Shown here one piece after another: positions 43,856 through 55,147 of a stretch of 64,000 nucleotides of DNA. The DNA lies in NCBI GenBank assembly GCA_032716605.1, contig CM064569.1, forward strand, positions 11,002,538 to 11,066,537, written 5' to 3'. The notes beneath the pieces are model-generated. The model was not told the origin of the DNA and ran no database searches. It worked only from the letters and a program-made list of their open reading frames with translations. The DNA is from Paralithodes platypus (Eukaryota; Arthropoda; Malacostraca; Decapoda; Lithodidae). Made by a program: the position numbers and the translations under genes. Numbering within the stretch: position 1 is the stretch's first letter; each line of letters opens with the position of its first letter.

Positions 43856-45259
43856 CCCACTGAACCCCAGCTAGTTTAGATTAAATGTACACTGATCAGA
43901 GACCAGCAGATTTGGCCTTTTTATTTTTGTTTTTAATAGCTTAAATAGGTGAGAAATAAAGAATAACACACACAAAAACACTCACCTCGGTCATTTTGGG
44001 GTCCTATTGGTGGGGGGGGGGCAGCCTCAGTCATCAGCTGATGCCGGGCGGCCTTCAAGCTTCCTGCCCTTCCCGACACAGCTGAGCGCGGCAGCACGGC
44101 AGATGTGCGATGCGTCCAGTTTTCGAGTGACGGTTATTTACACCACCCGAGCATCATGTGTGCCTTCATAGTTCAGATATTAGCAACATGTATCACATAG
44201 TGTCATTGTAAGTGAAATTACAGTGTGATAAGTGCATAGATTCAAGTTTTATAAGTGACGAGGGTGTGGCAAGCCTCGCGCGCGTCCCCTGGTTACCATG
44301 ACGACTGGCGGGCTGGTGGCCACCTTGTTCATGGACTCACGCACGTACACACTGCCAGCTGAGTGACACCCGACTTCCCCTTCACTCACTCTCAATTTTA
44401 TTATACCTCTCTCACGTACTCTGTTTATTGATTTTATACTTTACCGTATATTTTATAGTTAGAATATGAGAGTAACACATTGTTTTGGGCACTTTTGACT
44501 TAGAAATATGGGTTTTGACGAATTCTTAGTGGGGAGACAAGGGAGGTGGTGGTGAAGGCAGGGGGAGTGGGGGAGGACCAGTGTACACAAGCCTAGCTTG
44601 CTGTGTACGTAGCAACATGACACAATATCTCGTCTCTTCTTACCCCTACCATGACCTGGCGGAATTTTGAGGAATGCCGTGGGGTCTGGGTCATCCTCCT
44701 CCTCCTCCTCCCCACTTGGTGGGGAGTCAACTATGTTATGGAAAGCGTTAGGGGAGCGATAAACATAGCGAGGGGACAAGGTACCTCCAACACTCACAAT
44801 GTAAACAAGGCAACTGAGCCGGGCGGGAGGTGGGAGGCAGCCTAGTCCTTCCACTCCCGCGCTCTCACTCCCCACTCCCCACCGCGGCGGGACTTGGGTA
44901 TTGCCAATTGATAAGTATTGCCACTGTTGGGCAACGTCATAAGGTATATCCTATATGAATTTGAACCCTCTAGCTACCATAGGACAAGAATAAATAAGCT
45001 CAAAAGTGGCGGTGGGATAAGTGGGTAAACTGGCTTTCCCCATCCGCCCTTACTCACCCACGCGGATGGGCTAGGGGGTTGCCGCATACCGCAACTGTTC
45101 GGCAACATCATACGGTAGTTTCCCATACCATCCTCAAGCCTCTAGCTACCATAGGACAAGAGTAAACCATTTCGAAGTAGCGGACACAACGTATACGGCG
45201 CTGGGGTTTAGCGTTACATACATTGCCGACGCATACGCTGCGGCGCTGGGGTCCAGTGG
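43856..45259. mobile_element. piggyBac-like element (1.4 kb), right TTAA lost
   Basis: The left side reads TTAA (43852-43855) then CCCACTGAACCCCAGC. The right side reads GCTGGGGTCCAGTGG (45245-45259), the inverse with one mismatch. The 3' LTR at about 62753 shows the empty site TTGTTAACCAAGG, so the right flank has lost the last base of the element and its TTAA. Bases 45184-45258 match, in reverse complement, the subterminal region of the MITE at 4803 (CCCCAGCG, GATGTATGTAACGC-type words), supporting the same family. Frames such as 44459-44875 (minus) show no transposase motif. Confidence 0.7.
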
Positions 45260-45361
45260 CCAAGGTAAGTTCCTGAATGTGAATAACCCCGCGTTCACTC
45301 TTTCACAGGTCAACAAATGGGAATCAAGTCCGTCCGTCAATAGATCGAATCAATCATCTAT

Positions 45362-45838
45362 AAGCACGTTTTTCAAAGGCACAAATAGGCGAATGTTTTG
45401 GTAATGTACAGTATGGTAATGCTTGGTGATTTTACAAGACAGAAGCATACAGCCTTCCGAGATTGTTTGGTACTGTCTGGTCAACTTGATCACGACCAAA
45501 GATTAACGGATTCTGTGGGTGTGGCCAACGTCCAGGTGACAGTTTCAGCCACTCACAGCCTTCGTTACACGGCACAATTCAAATGTTGAACAACTGACAG
45601 GGGAGAGTGTTGTAAATATTTTACCCTGCATATATTAAAAACTATTATTTCGAATGAATTAGTCATCTGCATTCCTATAGAGTTGGAAAGTAATAACATT
45701 GTATAATTAACGAATTGTTCTCTGAATTATGCTTTTGCATTATATATATTTCAAAATTATAGGTCTGTCATGAGCAAATTGCCTGTTTTTCAAAACATAA
45801 AAGCTGTATGGTCCACAGTGTCTTTGAAAAATTTGCTT
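45362..45838. mobile_element. 477-bp TIR element (MITE) in the BEL C 5' LTR
   Basis: The ends are AAGCACGTTTTTCAAAGGCAC (45362-45382) and GTGTCTTTGAAAAATTTGCTT (45818-45838), inverse repeats with about three mismatches over 21. The uninterrupted 3' LTR at about 62846 gives the empty site. A TA or TAT duplication flanks it, which would suit a Tc1/mariner-type MITE. No transposase frame is present. Confidence 0.7.
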
Positions 45839-46051
45839 TATTATCACCACCATCCAGCCTTCTATAAGCTTCTCTCTTCTACCTAACAGCCAAGATTCTT
45901 ATTTAGTATATTCATTGGGCCCATATTATGTACCGTATGTAAGATCTAATATACCATGAAAATAACATCGAATGATAAGGTAATTTTCAGGTATTCATTC
46001 TGCTCTTTTTTTATATTATTTTCAATACTGATTGTTGCAACAGTCCCAACA

Positions 46052-46527
46052 ATTAATGGTCCTTCAAACCTATCATATATTGGTGCTTCAATAATTGGTA
46101 ACATATAGAATTTTTGCTTTCGTTCTTAGTCCTGAAGTTTGTTCCTGTTTCCCTTTTCCTGGATTTTGTTCGATTTTCCCTTTTCGTTATTCACTTCCTG
46201 TCCTCCTTTGCCACTGTTTATTTCTTGTGGCCAGGAGTATTGCATAGGCCTAATATACGTTGATCAGAGTAGTATTTTTTGCAATTTTAGGCATAAATTT
46301 ACAATTACTGGGGCTATGGGGTTCAATATGCAGAAGATACCGAGAAGGGGAGGGATATTTGAGGAAATAATGAGGGATTACTCTGCTGGTATATAATAAC
46401 ATTTTGCCATTTTAGGATAACACCTTTTCATAGGATAACACCCTTTGGCCTAACATGCTAGTGGGGAAAGTAATGACACCGGTAGTACTGTACTTTTTTG
46501 TGTAGCTTAGCCTAGCATATTTCCATC
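46052..46527 (+). promoter_or_regulatory. BEL C leader with probable primer-binding site
   Basis: Directly after the LTR end, ATTAATGGTCCTTCAAACC includes TGGTCCTTC, a plausible tRNA complement. The remaining leader is T-rich with no gene. The frame at 46139-46396 is not similar to gag. Confidence 0.5.
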
Positions 46528-46825
46528 ATGACTGCCACCCTTCCTGAATTGAAAAAGAAGAGGGGGATCGCTATGGGGTGTCTAACTAGGCTCACAAAAG
46601 ATATCAATGCCTTTTTGAAACGGGCCGATGCATTGGAAGCCAAGGCAAAAATTACTTGAATCCATAAGCGACTAAATGAGCTGGAGTCGATAAATGACCA
46701 TATGTATGAACTGTATGATGAATTGGTTGACATCGAACAAATTGCGGGGGACAACGATGAGTACTCCGAATCAATGGAAACTATGGTAGCAAAAGTGGAG
46801 GAAATCATTAAAATTACATCCCGTC
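46528..46825 (+). pseudogene. BEL C gag, N-terminal part
   Basis: The ATG at 46528 opens a short BEL gag start (MTATLPELKKKRG, LTRLTKDINAFLKRADALE). A TGA lies at about 46657-46659, after which the frame continues (NELESINDHMYELYDELVD). It is coiled-coil-like, as in BEL A. It is cut at 46825 by Gypsy C and resumes at 55148 after the CGTC duplication. Confidence 0.75.
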
Positions 46826-47253
46826 TGTGACGTTAACAACTCCGTTAGAACCGCATGGCTTGTCCTACAGTGACTCGCCAGGATCGCCAGGGCAGTGGAT
46901 GTGGCTACAGTTGATGTATTGTTGTGTGCTTTATTTCATATGAAAGCTCGTGTCATGGGCAGTCCAGAAAGGCTCTTTGTTTTCACCCATGTCAAGACTT
47001 TATATATTTAATTGCAAAGTATATGTTTTATCATTAAGTAGTAATGATAGGATTTGAGACAGAGAGAGTAGAACAGAGTGTGGGGAGGCGCGCAGTGTTT
47101 TACTATACTCGATGACGTCATAGCTGGCTGGCCTCGTGGGGATTCGTTGAAGGAGTTTTTTACCATGCTTGGTGATGTCGTGTTTGGCTAGCTTCTTTAG
47201 CATTGGCTAGAGGACTTGTTACCGCTTTTCTACGCGGTTCGAGCTAGTGCTAG

Positions 47254-47262
47254 TATATATAC
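47254..47262 (+). promoter_or_regulatory. TATA-like box in the Gypsy C LTR
   Basis: TATATATAC lies in GCTAGTGCTAGTATATATAC, followed within 30 bp by a pyrimidine-rich CTCGCCACTCTCTCCCTCAG. It is conserved in the 3' LTR (about 53454-53462). It is a plausible retrotransposon promoter, inferred from sequence only. Confidence 0.5.
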
Positions 47263-47809
47263 AGCTTCCTCGCCACTCTCTCCCTCAGATCTGGTTTCTA
47301 GAACGCATCCCTCTTATCCCTTTGATATCTGTCCCCCTCTATGCACCTGAGAACCTTTTTTTCTGCCTATCTCTCTCATTTTCCATATCTTTCACCACCT
47401 TTTATTAATATAATACCCCCTCTGGTTAACTCTGCATAATCAGCTTCATGCTGGCCAGTTGTATTGTGCGTTAAGGTCTTATATAACCCATGTATCTTAG
47501 TTGTTAAGATAAGTTGATCACGAAGCATTGGTTGGCATTCATATTGTTCAGTACCGCTTCCTATAATTATTAGTGTTCTGCTGGATTAGATAATGCTAGA
47601 CTAGGAGTCTGATACCATAAGGTATTGTTTCCGATGGGTGTTGGCTTTAGTTAAAAGCTGCACGACATACCTGAGAACTGGAGTTGATTGGGTAAATTCT
47701 AGTCTGTGCGCCATTGAGAATAGAGCATGCACGAATGAGGGCTTTTTGCCTATACCATTCTGCACTGTTCTAAGCTCGTTGTTTGTCTTTGAGGTACGCC
47801 AGGAGAACG

Positions 47810-47829
47810 CTTAATACTTCGGTATTAAG
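47810..47829 (+). promoter_or_regulatory. UUCG-type stem-loop in the Gypsy C LTR
   Basis: CTTAATAC TTCG GTATTAAG is a perfect 8-bp stem closed by a TTCG loop with a C-G closing pair. It is conserved in the 3' LTR (54010-54029). At the equivalent place in the LTR at 1-1424 (about 388-420) another sequence also folds into a stem, flanked by the same CGCCAGGAGA and TCTCAAGAGAGC blocks. Confidence 0.6.
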
Positions 47830-48634
47830 GTTTCTCAAGAGAGCTACCCTTCATTATAACGTAATATTTGACGCACAGACTTGAGATTTGCACTAGGCTA
47901 TGCGGCATGTCATGCACACCAGTATCTCGTATCATTGACTCTAGCTAGACTTTATCAGTCACAGTAGACATTAAGTATATTAAACCAATTACTCTATTTA
48001 TGCATACCCGTTTATGATTACACAAGCATTTCGCAGCCTAGTTTGATGTATTGAGACACAAACGACTTAGGTTCTTTTTGTTGATAGGAATACTGCATTG
48101 TCGTGGCGATTATTATTATTGTTGTGGCGTTTAGGATATTCTTGGCTCCGACTGCATTATATCTCCTGCCTTTTTGTGTGCATAGCCTGCACGAGCATTG
48201 TTCCGCTGCCGGCCTTTTTGGGTTCCATTTCCGATTCGAGCATCTTGATAGCATCTAACGTTTAAAGAAGATTCCTTGTTGGTGTTGAAGGGCTTTAGTG
48301 CACTTTCTTTCATGCAGGAGTGCCTGACATTTATTGATTAAAGTAACGTAAGCTGTAACTTCTCTTACCACCTTACTTTGCATACCATAACCAAGCACCT
48401 TCGGTTATAGGTAGTAATAGGCTGTTTTCACATAACATTAAGCCTAGAGTAGACGCACATTTAATGAGAGTTTAACAACATATTATTGCATATAGAACTC
48501 TGGAGAGTATTTGTGTTCTTTGTTCACTGGGAATATACATCAGAGGTTGGATCTAGCGCTTTCCGTTGTAGCATTTATGCCATTACTAGTCCAATGAATA
48601 AGAACCCTGATATATTTAAACCTCAGTCGCAACA

Positions 48635-48849
48635 AATGGCGACCTTACCTAGGATTTGGTGAACCTACATTTATTAGCAGGGAACATTTGTTGTTTTGGG
48701 GAATATTTTGCGGGGATCAGCAAGAATAATTTTTTTGCAACATAGTATAGCCCTTGAGTATTTCCGAGAATTTTTGTATGTATATTGAGGTATAAGAGTT
48801 TGGGGTGCTTCTTTTCCGAATATTGAGGTGAGAAATTTTTGTGAGCATC
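48635..48849 (+). promoter_or_regulatory. Gypsy C leader and primer-binding site
   Basis: AATGGCGACCTTACC follows the LTR directly. TGGCGACC is identical to the Gypsy A primer site. The leader has no frame of its own and runs to the gag ATG at 48850. Confidence 0.65.
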
Positions 48850-49983
48850 ATGTCTTATACCGGATCAGAGGAGAATGGAGACACAGTACGTAATGTCGAA
48901 ACTGAGGAACAGCAGCATGATGAAAGGGTTAATCAGGTGAACTGTGAGGAGGATGCTAGGATATTTTTGCAATGGCCTGTTACTGCCGAGCGGTTGGAGG
49001 ATATGGATCGGTACGGTCTTCAATACCTGGCCACAGCTATCGGTCATGCGGGTACTAGCAGCATGACCAGGGATAACTTGATAACGTGTGTACTGGGCAG
49101 GGTGACTGGTGAGCGAGATGGGTTGAGTGCTCAGAGCCCTTCGGCCATGCTTCCCCTACACTCGACTCCCAGCCATCCCAGTGGTTTGCCGACCCCGAGT
49201 ACACTTCCACAGTTGGGTGGTGACTGGCAGGCTGGGTTGCCCCTGGGGGGACCACCGGTAATTTCAAACATTGTAGCACCTTCACCTCCTCAAGGGTTAT
49301 CTCCAGAATTATTGTTTCGGCTCGAATTAGCTAAGATTCAACAGCAACGAAGGGCAAGTGAGCTTCAGCAGAAATTAGAATTAGCCCAGATAGAAGTGAG
49401 AGCCAAGCTAGCAAAAATCAAAGCTGATTTAGAGTCGACTAGGTACTGTGCCGACATGGGCGTAGAGAAGTCGCGAGTAGAGACAACGGGACAGCGACTT
49501 GGGGCTGGTAACCGTGCTCATGATCAATATCTCTCACACTTATTGAAACTGGTTCCGGTGTTTGATGAGAGCGGGGTAACAGAATTTTTCGCACGCTTTG
49601 AGAAGAAGTGCCAGGAACACCAGTGGCCAGAGAATAAATGGGCAGCACTTGTATCCTCTAGATTAATAGGCAAGGGTCTTAAAGCCTACGATGCGTTACC
49701 TTTGGAGTCATGTATTGTGTATGAGGATCTCAAGGAGGCTGTCCTGAGGGCTTACGAACTGCAACCAGAAACGTACCGTTTGAAGTTCCGGGGTGTAACC
49801 AAGGGAAGAGATAGCACCTTTTTGGAACACGCCCGGGACTTGTCCGATGCTATGGGGAACTGGCTCCGATCTGAGAAGGTAACAACATTTGATGGAATTA
49901 AGCAGTTAATGATGTTGGAGCAGTTCTTTAAGAGCACGGGCGGTGATCTAACTTTGAACTTAAAGGAGAAAAACCCACTCTAG
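48850..49983 (+). pseudogene. Gypsy C gag with SCAN-like segment
   Basis: The ATG at 48850 (MSYTGSEENGD) begins gag. An upstream GTG at 48841 is less likely. Order: an acidic N-terminus, a Pro/Ser-rich linker (SAMLPLHSTPSHPSGLPTPS), a coiled-coil region (RLELAKIQQQRRASELQQKL), the capsid-like DESGVTEFFARFEKKCQEHQ and GKGLKAYDALPLES, then a SCAN-like segment (FLEHARDLSDAMGNWLR, IKQLMMLEQFFKSTGG). The TAG at 49981-49983 results from a shift in the next segment. The family continues in another frame (EAAEMADRRLSLIRG). Gag and pol were probably one frame. Confidence 0.85.
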
Positions 49984-51908
49984 TCGAAGCAGCAGAAATG
50001 GCTGATCGACGGCTGTCGTTGATTCGGGGTTGGGGGTCCTCACAGAAGTACGATGCAAGTGCTAGGGACCGTTATCCTCCCCCTCCCCGTAGCAATGACA
50101 CATTTAAACAAAAGAGCAATGAAACTAAAACTGAATCCAAACCTAACACCACGCCGTATGAGAAAAGTCAGGTTTTTTTTTACATCACAGTATAAGCCGA
50201 AACCGAAATTTATGTGTTTAAGTGCCACCAGGAGGGTCATAAGGCAAATGAGTGCCCTAGTCGACCTCCTCCGGCAGCCGTGTCTTTTGCTCACGGCATT
50301 GGAGTGTTCAAGAGGACATCGGAGTTTGTTAGAGGCAATTCTTCCGAGGTAAATACACTGCCAGTGCAAAAGGATCCGGAAGGCTTATTCCCTGTCCGTG
50401 ATGCCTTTAGTGACCACAGGGGACTCGGTTGTGTGGAGTGGGGGGGTAGAAGACATGAGGTGAGAATTATGCATGACACTGGGGCATCGCAAACACTCTT
50501 GAGAAATTTCACTGGTAAACCTGTAAATACGGCGCGGGTGGTCGTGGTTCAGGGAGTTAATGCAACAAGGTCATACCTGCTTGTAAGAATGAAGATGGAA
50601 GTTGATGGTGTGACTCGTGACCTGGATGTAGGAATTGTGGAGAAGTTACCTGTTGGGGGCGTCGACCTCCTTCTCGGCAATGACTTTGCGGGGCCTACTT
50701 CTGAGGCTCCACCCTTAGTCGTTGCCGAGAAGCCGGCCGACGTGAGTAGGGAGGAGCAGGAGTGGGTTGAGAAGTGTCAGGTCCAACCTATGGCGTGTGT
50801 TGTCACCAGATCTCTTGCATCCAGGGAGTCGCATTCTGGTCAACAGTCTTTAGACAAGCGGAGGAAAGGTACTGAGAAGGGGTTGAAAGTTGATGCGGTT
50901 GAGAGTTTAGTATCAACGGACATTCTCGGGGACTCATTATTAGGACAGATTTTCGAGTCTGGAGAAGACCCATTAACTGTTACTAAGAAGGCAGAGGATG
51001 GGCTTAAAAAGACGAAGAGACAGCAACGATACAGAGAGAGAGAGCAACGGGAGGCTAAATTCAATGTAGGAGGGGGGCATGAGTTGTTTCGCAGACACTT
51101 AGATAAGCTTGCTCCTTCGGACATTCGTAAATTGCAATTAGAAGACCCGGAGGTTCTTGAATGTGGTACCGGTGCTGTCGAGTTGGAGGAGGACAGTGAT
51201 GCACAGTCGGGAGATGTAGCAACAAGGTACCCTGATGCGTACCCTATGAGAAATGGGTCAGCGAAGACGGTGGTCCGAAACTTGCTAGTGTATTTTTCCC
51301 GGTATGGTTACCCGCAGGGGATTCAGTCAGACCAAGGATCCAACTTCACTTCTAGCCTCTTTGTTCAAGCAGTGCCGCAGCATGGGATTGTTACGGTTGT
51401 GTCATCTGCGTATCATCCGGAGAGCCAGGGTGTGTTAGAGCGATGGCACTCAGCCTTAAAATCTGTGCTTCGTTGTTGTTGCTTTGAGAGTGGGAAAGGT
51501 TGGGATCTTGGCCTGCCATATGTTTTATTTGCTGCACGGGAGGTACCTGGGGAAAGTTTGGGATTCAGCCCTAATGAGCTCGTCTTTGGACACCGTGTCA
51601 GGGGGCCTTTCCATATGGTTGAAGAAATATGGGAGGGCGCAGAAAAACCTTGTTCTATGCTCAAGTATGTCCTCGACAGTCGAGAACGGATGTTGCGCAG
51701 TCTGGCTGGCCGTAAGTTGACTAGCTCTCAGGCCCTCATGAAGGACAGGTACGACCTCAAGGTTAAACTCAGGGAGTTTCACGTGGGTCAGGAGGTGTTG
51801 ATTCTACCGCCCCTTGTAGGTCATCCCTTATCCGCGAAGTACACTGGTCCTTATAGGGTGGTTCAGAGGCTATCGGACCTGGATTGCTTGGTGGCCGCTC
51901 CAGACTGA
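49984..51908 (+). pseudogene. Gypsy C protease and truncated integrase
   Basis: A shifted frame to 50195 carries the end of gag. From 50214 a knuckle remnant (FKCHQEGHKANEC, first Cys lost) precedes the protease (MHDTGASQTLLRN, VDLLLGNDFAGP). At about 51215 the sequence jumps from LEEDSDAQSGD to VATRYPDAYPMRNG. Compared with Gypsy A about 170 residues are missing, including the integrase HHCC finger and the first catalytic Asp. The second Asp (SDQGSNFTSS) and the Glu (HPESQGVLERWH) remain. The frame ends at a TGA (51906-51908). Confidence 0.85.
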
Positions 51909-52547
51909 CGTAAGCGCAATCAGTTATCTCACGTTAATCTCATGAAGGAGTATGTGAGGCACCCCCCTGAGCCTCTCACTGTGCCTGTGATGACGTTTAG
52001 CAGTCAAGGTGGAGAAGGAGAACGGGACAGTCAAGCTCAGGTGGAGGATAACTGGAAGGATAAGAAAGTCAAATGGGCGCCTGAGTGTGAGAAGGCGTTT
52101 AGAGTAGTAAAATACCTGTTGTGCACTCACCCGATCCTCAGGGCCCCTGACTTTAGCCTACCTTTCCAACTAGCAACAGATGCTAGTGGTGTGGGGGCTG
52201 GTGCCGTCCTTATGAAAAAGGACGATGATGGGCTGGAACATCCTGTTAGTTTCTGCTCGGGGAAGTTCAATTCAGCCCAGGGGAGTTGCTCTGTTGTCGA
52301 GAGGGAGCTGCTAGCAGTTGTGCTTGCACTGAGGCATTTCGAGGTCTATGTTCCAGCCTATGGTCCGGTCGTTGTAGTTTACACAGATCATCACCCTCTC
52401 AAGTTCTTGGACCAGTTTCACAATCGGAATATGAGGCTGACCAGGTGGTCACTAAGGTTATTGGTATATAACCTGGACATACGCCATATTGCCGGTTGTG
52501 ACAACGTGGTTGCAGATTGTCTTTCAAGGGTGTATGATCCTGGGTAG
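51909..52547 (+). pseudogene. Gypsy C RNase H after loss of RT
   Basis: The sequence HVNLMKEYVRHPPEPLTVPV matches the Gypsy A spacer, then after DSQAQVEDNW it jumps to KDKKVKWAPECEKAF. The Gypsy A RT segment with its YLDD box is absent. RNase H is intact in outline (LATDASGVGAGAVLM, VVERELLAVVLALRHFEVY, YTDHHPLKFLDQF, GCDNVVADCLSRV). It ends TAG at 52545-52547. The element cannot encode its own RT or a full integrase. Confidence 0.85.
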
Positions 52548-53020
52548 ATTGACACACGGGTAGCCTCCTGCTTTAGTTTGAATAGTATTTTGCGCTTGAT
52601 GCTTGTTGGCTCGCGGTTGTAGCCCAGCGTATTGGGTCGTAAAGCAGGAGTTGAGCGTTTGGTATAGAAGAAAAAATTAGGCTTGCCCCTATAGTGCAGC
52701 CGAAATAAACAAATTAAAAACATAAAAATCAAATACAAACTCTTTCTTTGATACTTGAATTTTTTCAGTATGTTATAGCAGTAATTCTGAGTTGCACTCC
52801 TCTCAGAATGCTGGGCTAGAGAAGCTCGCTCTTGAGGAGCATAACTACATATGATTTAACCTATTGTGTTGGGGAAGGTTATAATTTTGTAAAATGTTTT
52901 GTTGAGAACTGTGCCAGATATTTTACTGCCGCTGGGTGATGGGAAGTAGAGATATAGCATGGGTTCTAACAATCAGATTTGTGTGAGCCTTGGGCCTCTG
53001 AGAAAAATCTTGGGGGGGGG
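52548..53020 (+). promoter_or_regulatory. Gypsy C 3' untranslated region and polypurine tract
   Basis: There is no env-like frame. The stretch ends GAGAAAAATCTTGGGGGGGGG at the 3' LTR start. The AAAATCTTGGGGGGG core is shared with Gypsy A and primes plus-strand synthesis. Confidence 0.75.
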
Positions 53021-55143
53021 TGTGACGTTAACCACTCTGTTAGAACCGCATGGCTTGTCCTACAGTGACTCGCCAGGATCGCCAGGGCAGTGGATGTGGC
53101 TACAGTTGATATATTGTTGTGTGCTTTATTTCATATGAAAGCTCGTGTCATGGACAGTCCAGAAAGGCTCTTTGTTTTCACCCATGTCAAGGCTTTATAT
53201 ATTTAATTGCAAAGTATATGTTTTATCATTAATTAGTAATGATAGGATTTGAGAGAGAGAGAGAGAGAGTAGAACAGAGTGTGGGGAAGCGTGCAGTGTT
53301 TTGCTATACTCGATGACGTCATAGCTGGCTGGCCTCGTGGGGATTCGTTGAAGGAGTTTTTTACCATGCTTGGTGACGTCATGTTTGGCTAGCTTCTTTA
53401 GCATTGGCTAGAGGACTTGTTACCGCTTTTCTACGCGGTTCGAGCTAGTGCTAGTATATATACAGCTTCCTCGCCACTCTCTCCCTCAGATCTAGTTTCT
53501 AGAACGCATCCCTCTTATCCCATTGATATCTGTCCCCCTCTATGCACCTGAGAACCTTTTCCTCTGCCTATCTCTCTCATTTTCAATATCTTTCACCACC
53601 TTTTATTAATATTATATCCCCTCTGGTTAACTCTGCATAATCAGCTTCATGCTGGCCAGTTGTATTGTGCATTAAGGTCTTATATAACCCATGTATGTTA
53701 GTTATTAAGATAAGTTGATCACAAAGCATTGGTTGGCATTCATATTGTTCAGTACCGCTTCCTATAATTATTAGTGTTCTGCTGGATTAGATAATGCTAG
53801 ACTAGGAGTCTGATACCATAAGGTATTGTTTCCGATGGGTGTTGGCTTTAGTTAAAAGCTGCACGACATACCTGAGAACTGGAGTTGATTGGGTAAATTC
53901 TAGTCTGTGTGCCATTGAGAATAGAGCATGCACGAATGAGGGCTTTTTGCCTATACCATTCTGCACTGTTCTAAGCTCGTTGTTTGTCTTTGAGGTACGC
54001 CAGAAGAACGCTTAATACTTCGGTATTAAGGTTTCTCAAGAGAGCTACCCTTCATTATAACGTAATATTTGACGCACAGACTTGAGATTTGCACTAGGCT
54101 ATGCGGCATGCCATGCGCACCAGTATCTCGTATCATTGACTCTAGCTAGACTTTATCAGTCACAGTAGACATTAACTCCTTGCGACATATATGACGCGAT
54201 GGCGTCATATGAATAAGTCCACCAAAAACTCATATCACGCGATCGCGTCATATGGACATATCTCTATACCTCTCCAATAAGTTTATGACGCGATTTTGCG
54301 TCATATGAACTCAGTAAGTCCGATAAGTTACCATACGATAAAACCGTTAGTGGCAACCTCAGCCTCCTGCGATAATTCTAACGGCCGCAGTGTTGTTGTG
54401 AGTGTAGTGCGAGGCAGTGGCAATGATCCTGGGGCTCCCGCCTCCTCGGACTTACTGGAACATAATATGTCTGAGGGAGTTAAGTATATTAAACCAATTA
54501 CTCTTTTTATGCATACCCGTTTATGATTACACAAGCATTTCGCAGCCTAGTTTGATGTATTGAGACACAAACGACTTAGGCTCTTTTTGTTGATAGGAAT
54601 ACTGCATTGTCGTGGCGATTATTATTATTGTTGTGGCGTTTAGGATATTCTTGGCTCCGACTGCATTATATCTCCTGCCTTTTTGTGTGCATAGCCTGCA
54701 CAAGCATTGTTCCGCTGCCGGCCTTTTTGGGTTCCATTTCCGATTCGAGCATCTTGATAGCATCTAACATTTAAAGAAGATTCCTTGTTGGTGTTGAAGG
54801 ACTTTAGTGCACTTTCTTTCATGCAGGAGTGCCTGACATTTATTGATTAAAGTAACGTAAGCTGTAACTTCTCTTACCACCTTACTTTGCATACCATAAC
54901 CAAGCACCTTCGGTTATAGGTAGTAATAGGCTGTTTTCACATAACATTAAGCCTAGAGTAGACGCACATTTATTGAGAGTTTAACAACCTATTATTGCAT
55001 ATAGAACTCTGGAGAGTATTTGTGTTCTTTGTTCACTGGGAATATACATCAGAGGTTGGATCTAGCGCTTTCCGTTGTAGCATTTATGCCATTACTAGTC
55101 CAATGAATAAGAACCCTGATATATTTAAACCTCAGTCGTAACA
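53021..55143 (+). repeat. Gypsy C 3' LTR with nested MITE
   Basis: TGTGACGTTAAC...CAGTCGTAACA. It is 2123 bp because of the MITE at 54176-54479 and one TTAA copy. Without these it is collinear with 46826-48634. It is followed by CGTC and resumed BEL C gag. Confidence 0.92.
54176..54479. mobile_element. piggyBac-like MITE in the Gypsy C 3' LTR
   Basis: It is flanked by TTAA on both sides (54172-54175 and 54480-54483). Ends are CTCCTTGCGACAT and ATGTCTGAGGGAG, inverse repeats at 10 of 13 positions. The 5' LTR is the empty site. Three palindromes lie near the left end: ATGACGCGATGGCGTCAT (54191-54208), TCACGCGATCGCGTCA (54235-54250) and ATGACGCGATTTTGCGTCAT (54285-54304). No transposase. Confidence 0.85.
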
Positions 55144-55147
55144 CGTC

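Larger units (their letters stand above)
31320..46051 (+). repeat. BEL C 5' LTR, split into four pieces
   Basis: The LTR pieces are 31320-31524, 43687-43855, 45260-45361 and 45839-46051. The order and joints agree with the uninterrupted 3' LTR (62375-63054). It ends ...CAACAGTCCCAACA at 46051, where ATTAATGGTCCTTC (likely primer-binding site) follows. Confidence 0.85.
46826..48634 (+). repeat. Gypsy C 5' LTR
   Basis: 1809 bp, TGTGACGTTAAC...CAGTCGCAACA. It is the empty-site reference for the MITE in the 3' LTR (TAGACATTAAGTATATT at 47966-47982). It contains a TATA-like element and a UUCG-type hairpin, given separately. Confidence 0.92.
46826..55143 (+). mobile_element. Gypsy retrotransposon C, Gmr1-like, internally deleted
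   Basis: LTRs are at 46826-48634 and 53021-55143, with CGTC duplications at 46822-46825 and 55144-55147 inside BEL C gag. Gag, protease, part of integrase and RNase H remain. Two internal deletions have removed the integrase zinc finger with its first Asp, and nearly all of RT. LTRs differ by about 2-3 percent in the first 140 bp. It is related to Gypsy A in gag and pol (roughly 60-70 percent of residues). Confidence 0.9.

Noticed and set aside
44459..44875. Minus-strand frame of 138 codons in the 1.4-kb TTAA element
   Set aside because: It is low complexity (Glu/Asp and Pro/His stretches), has no transposase motif, and is opposed by equally long shadow frames.
43858..45258. CACTA-type element (ends CACTG, 3-bp duplication)
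   Set aside because: Including two more bases gives TTAA plus CCCACTG, and the subterminal region matches the piggyBac-like MITE at 4803. A damaged piggyBac-like right end explains the flank better.
50040..50369. Overlapping frames on both strands at the Gypsy C gag-pol junction
   Set aside because: They are out-of-frame readings of the broken knuckle region with no domain of their own.
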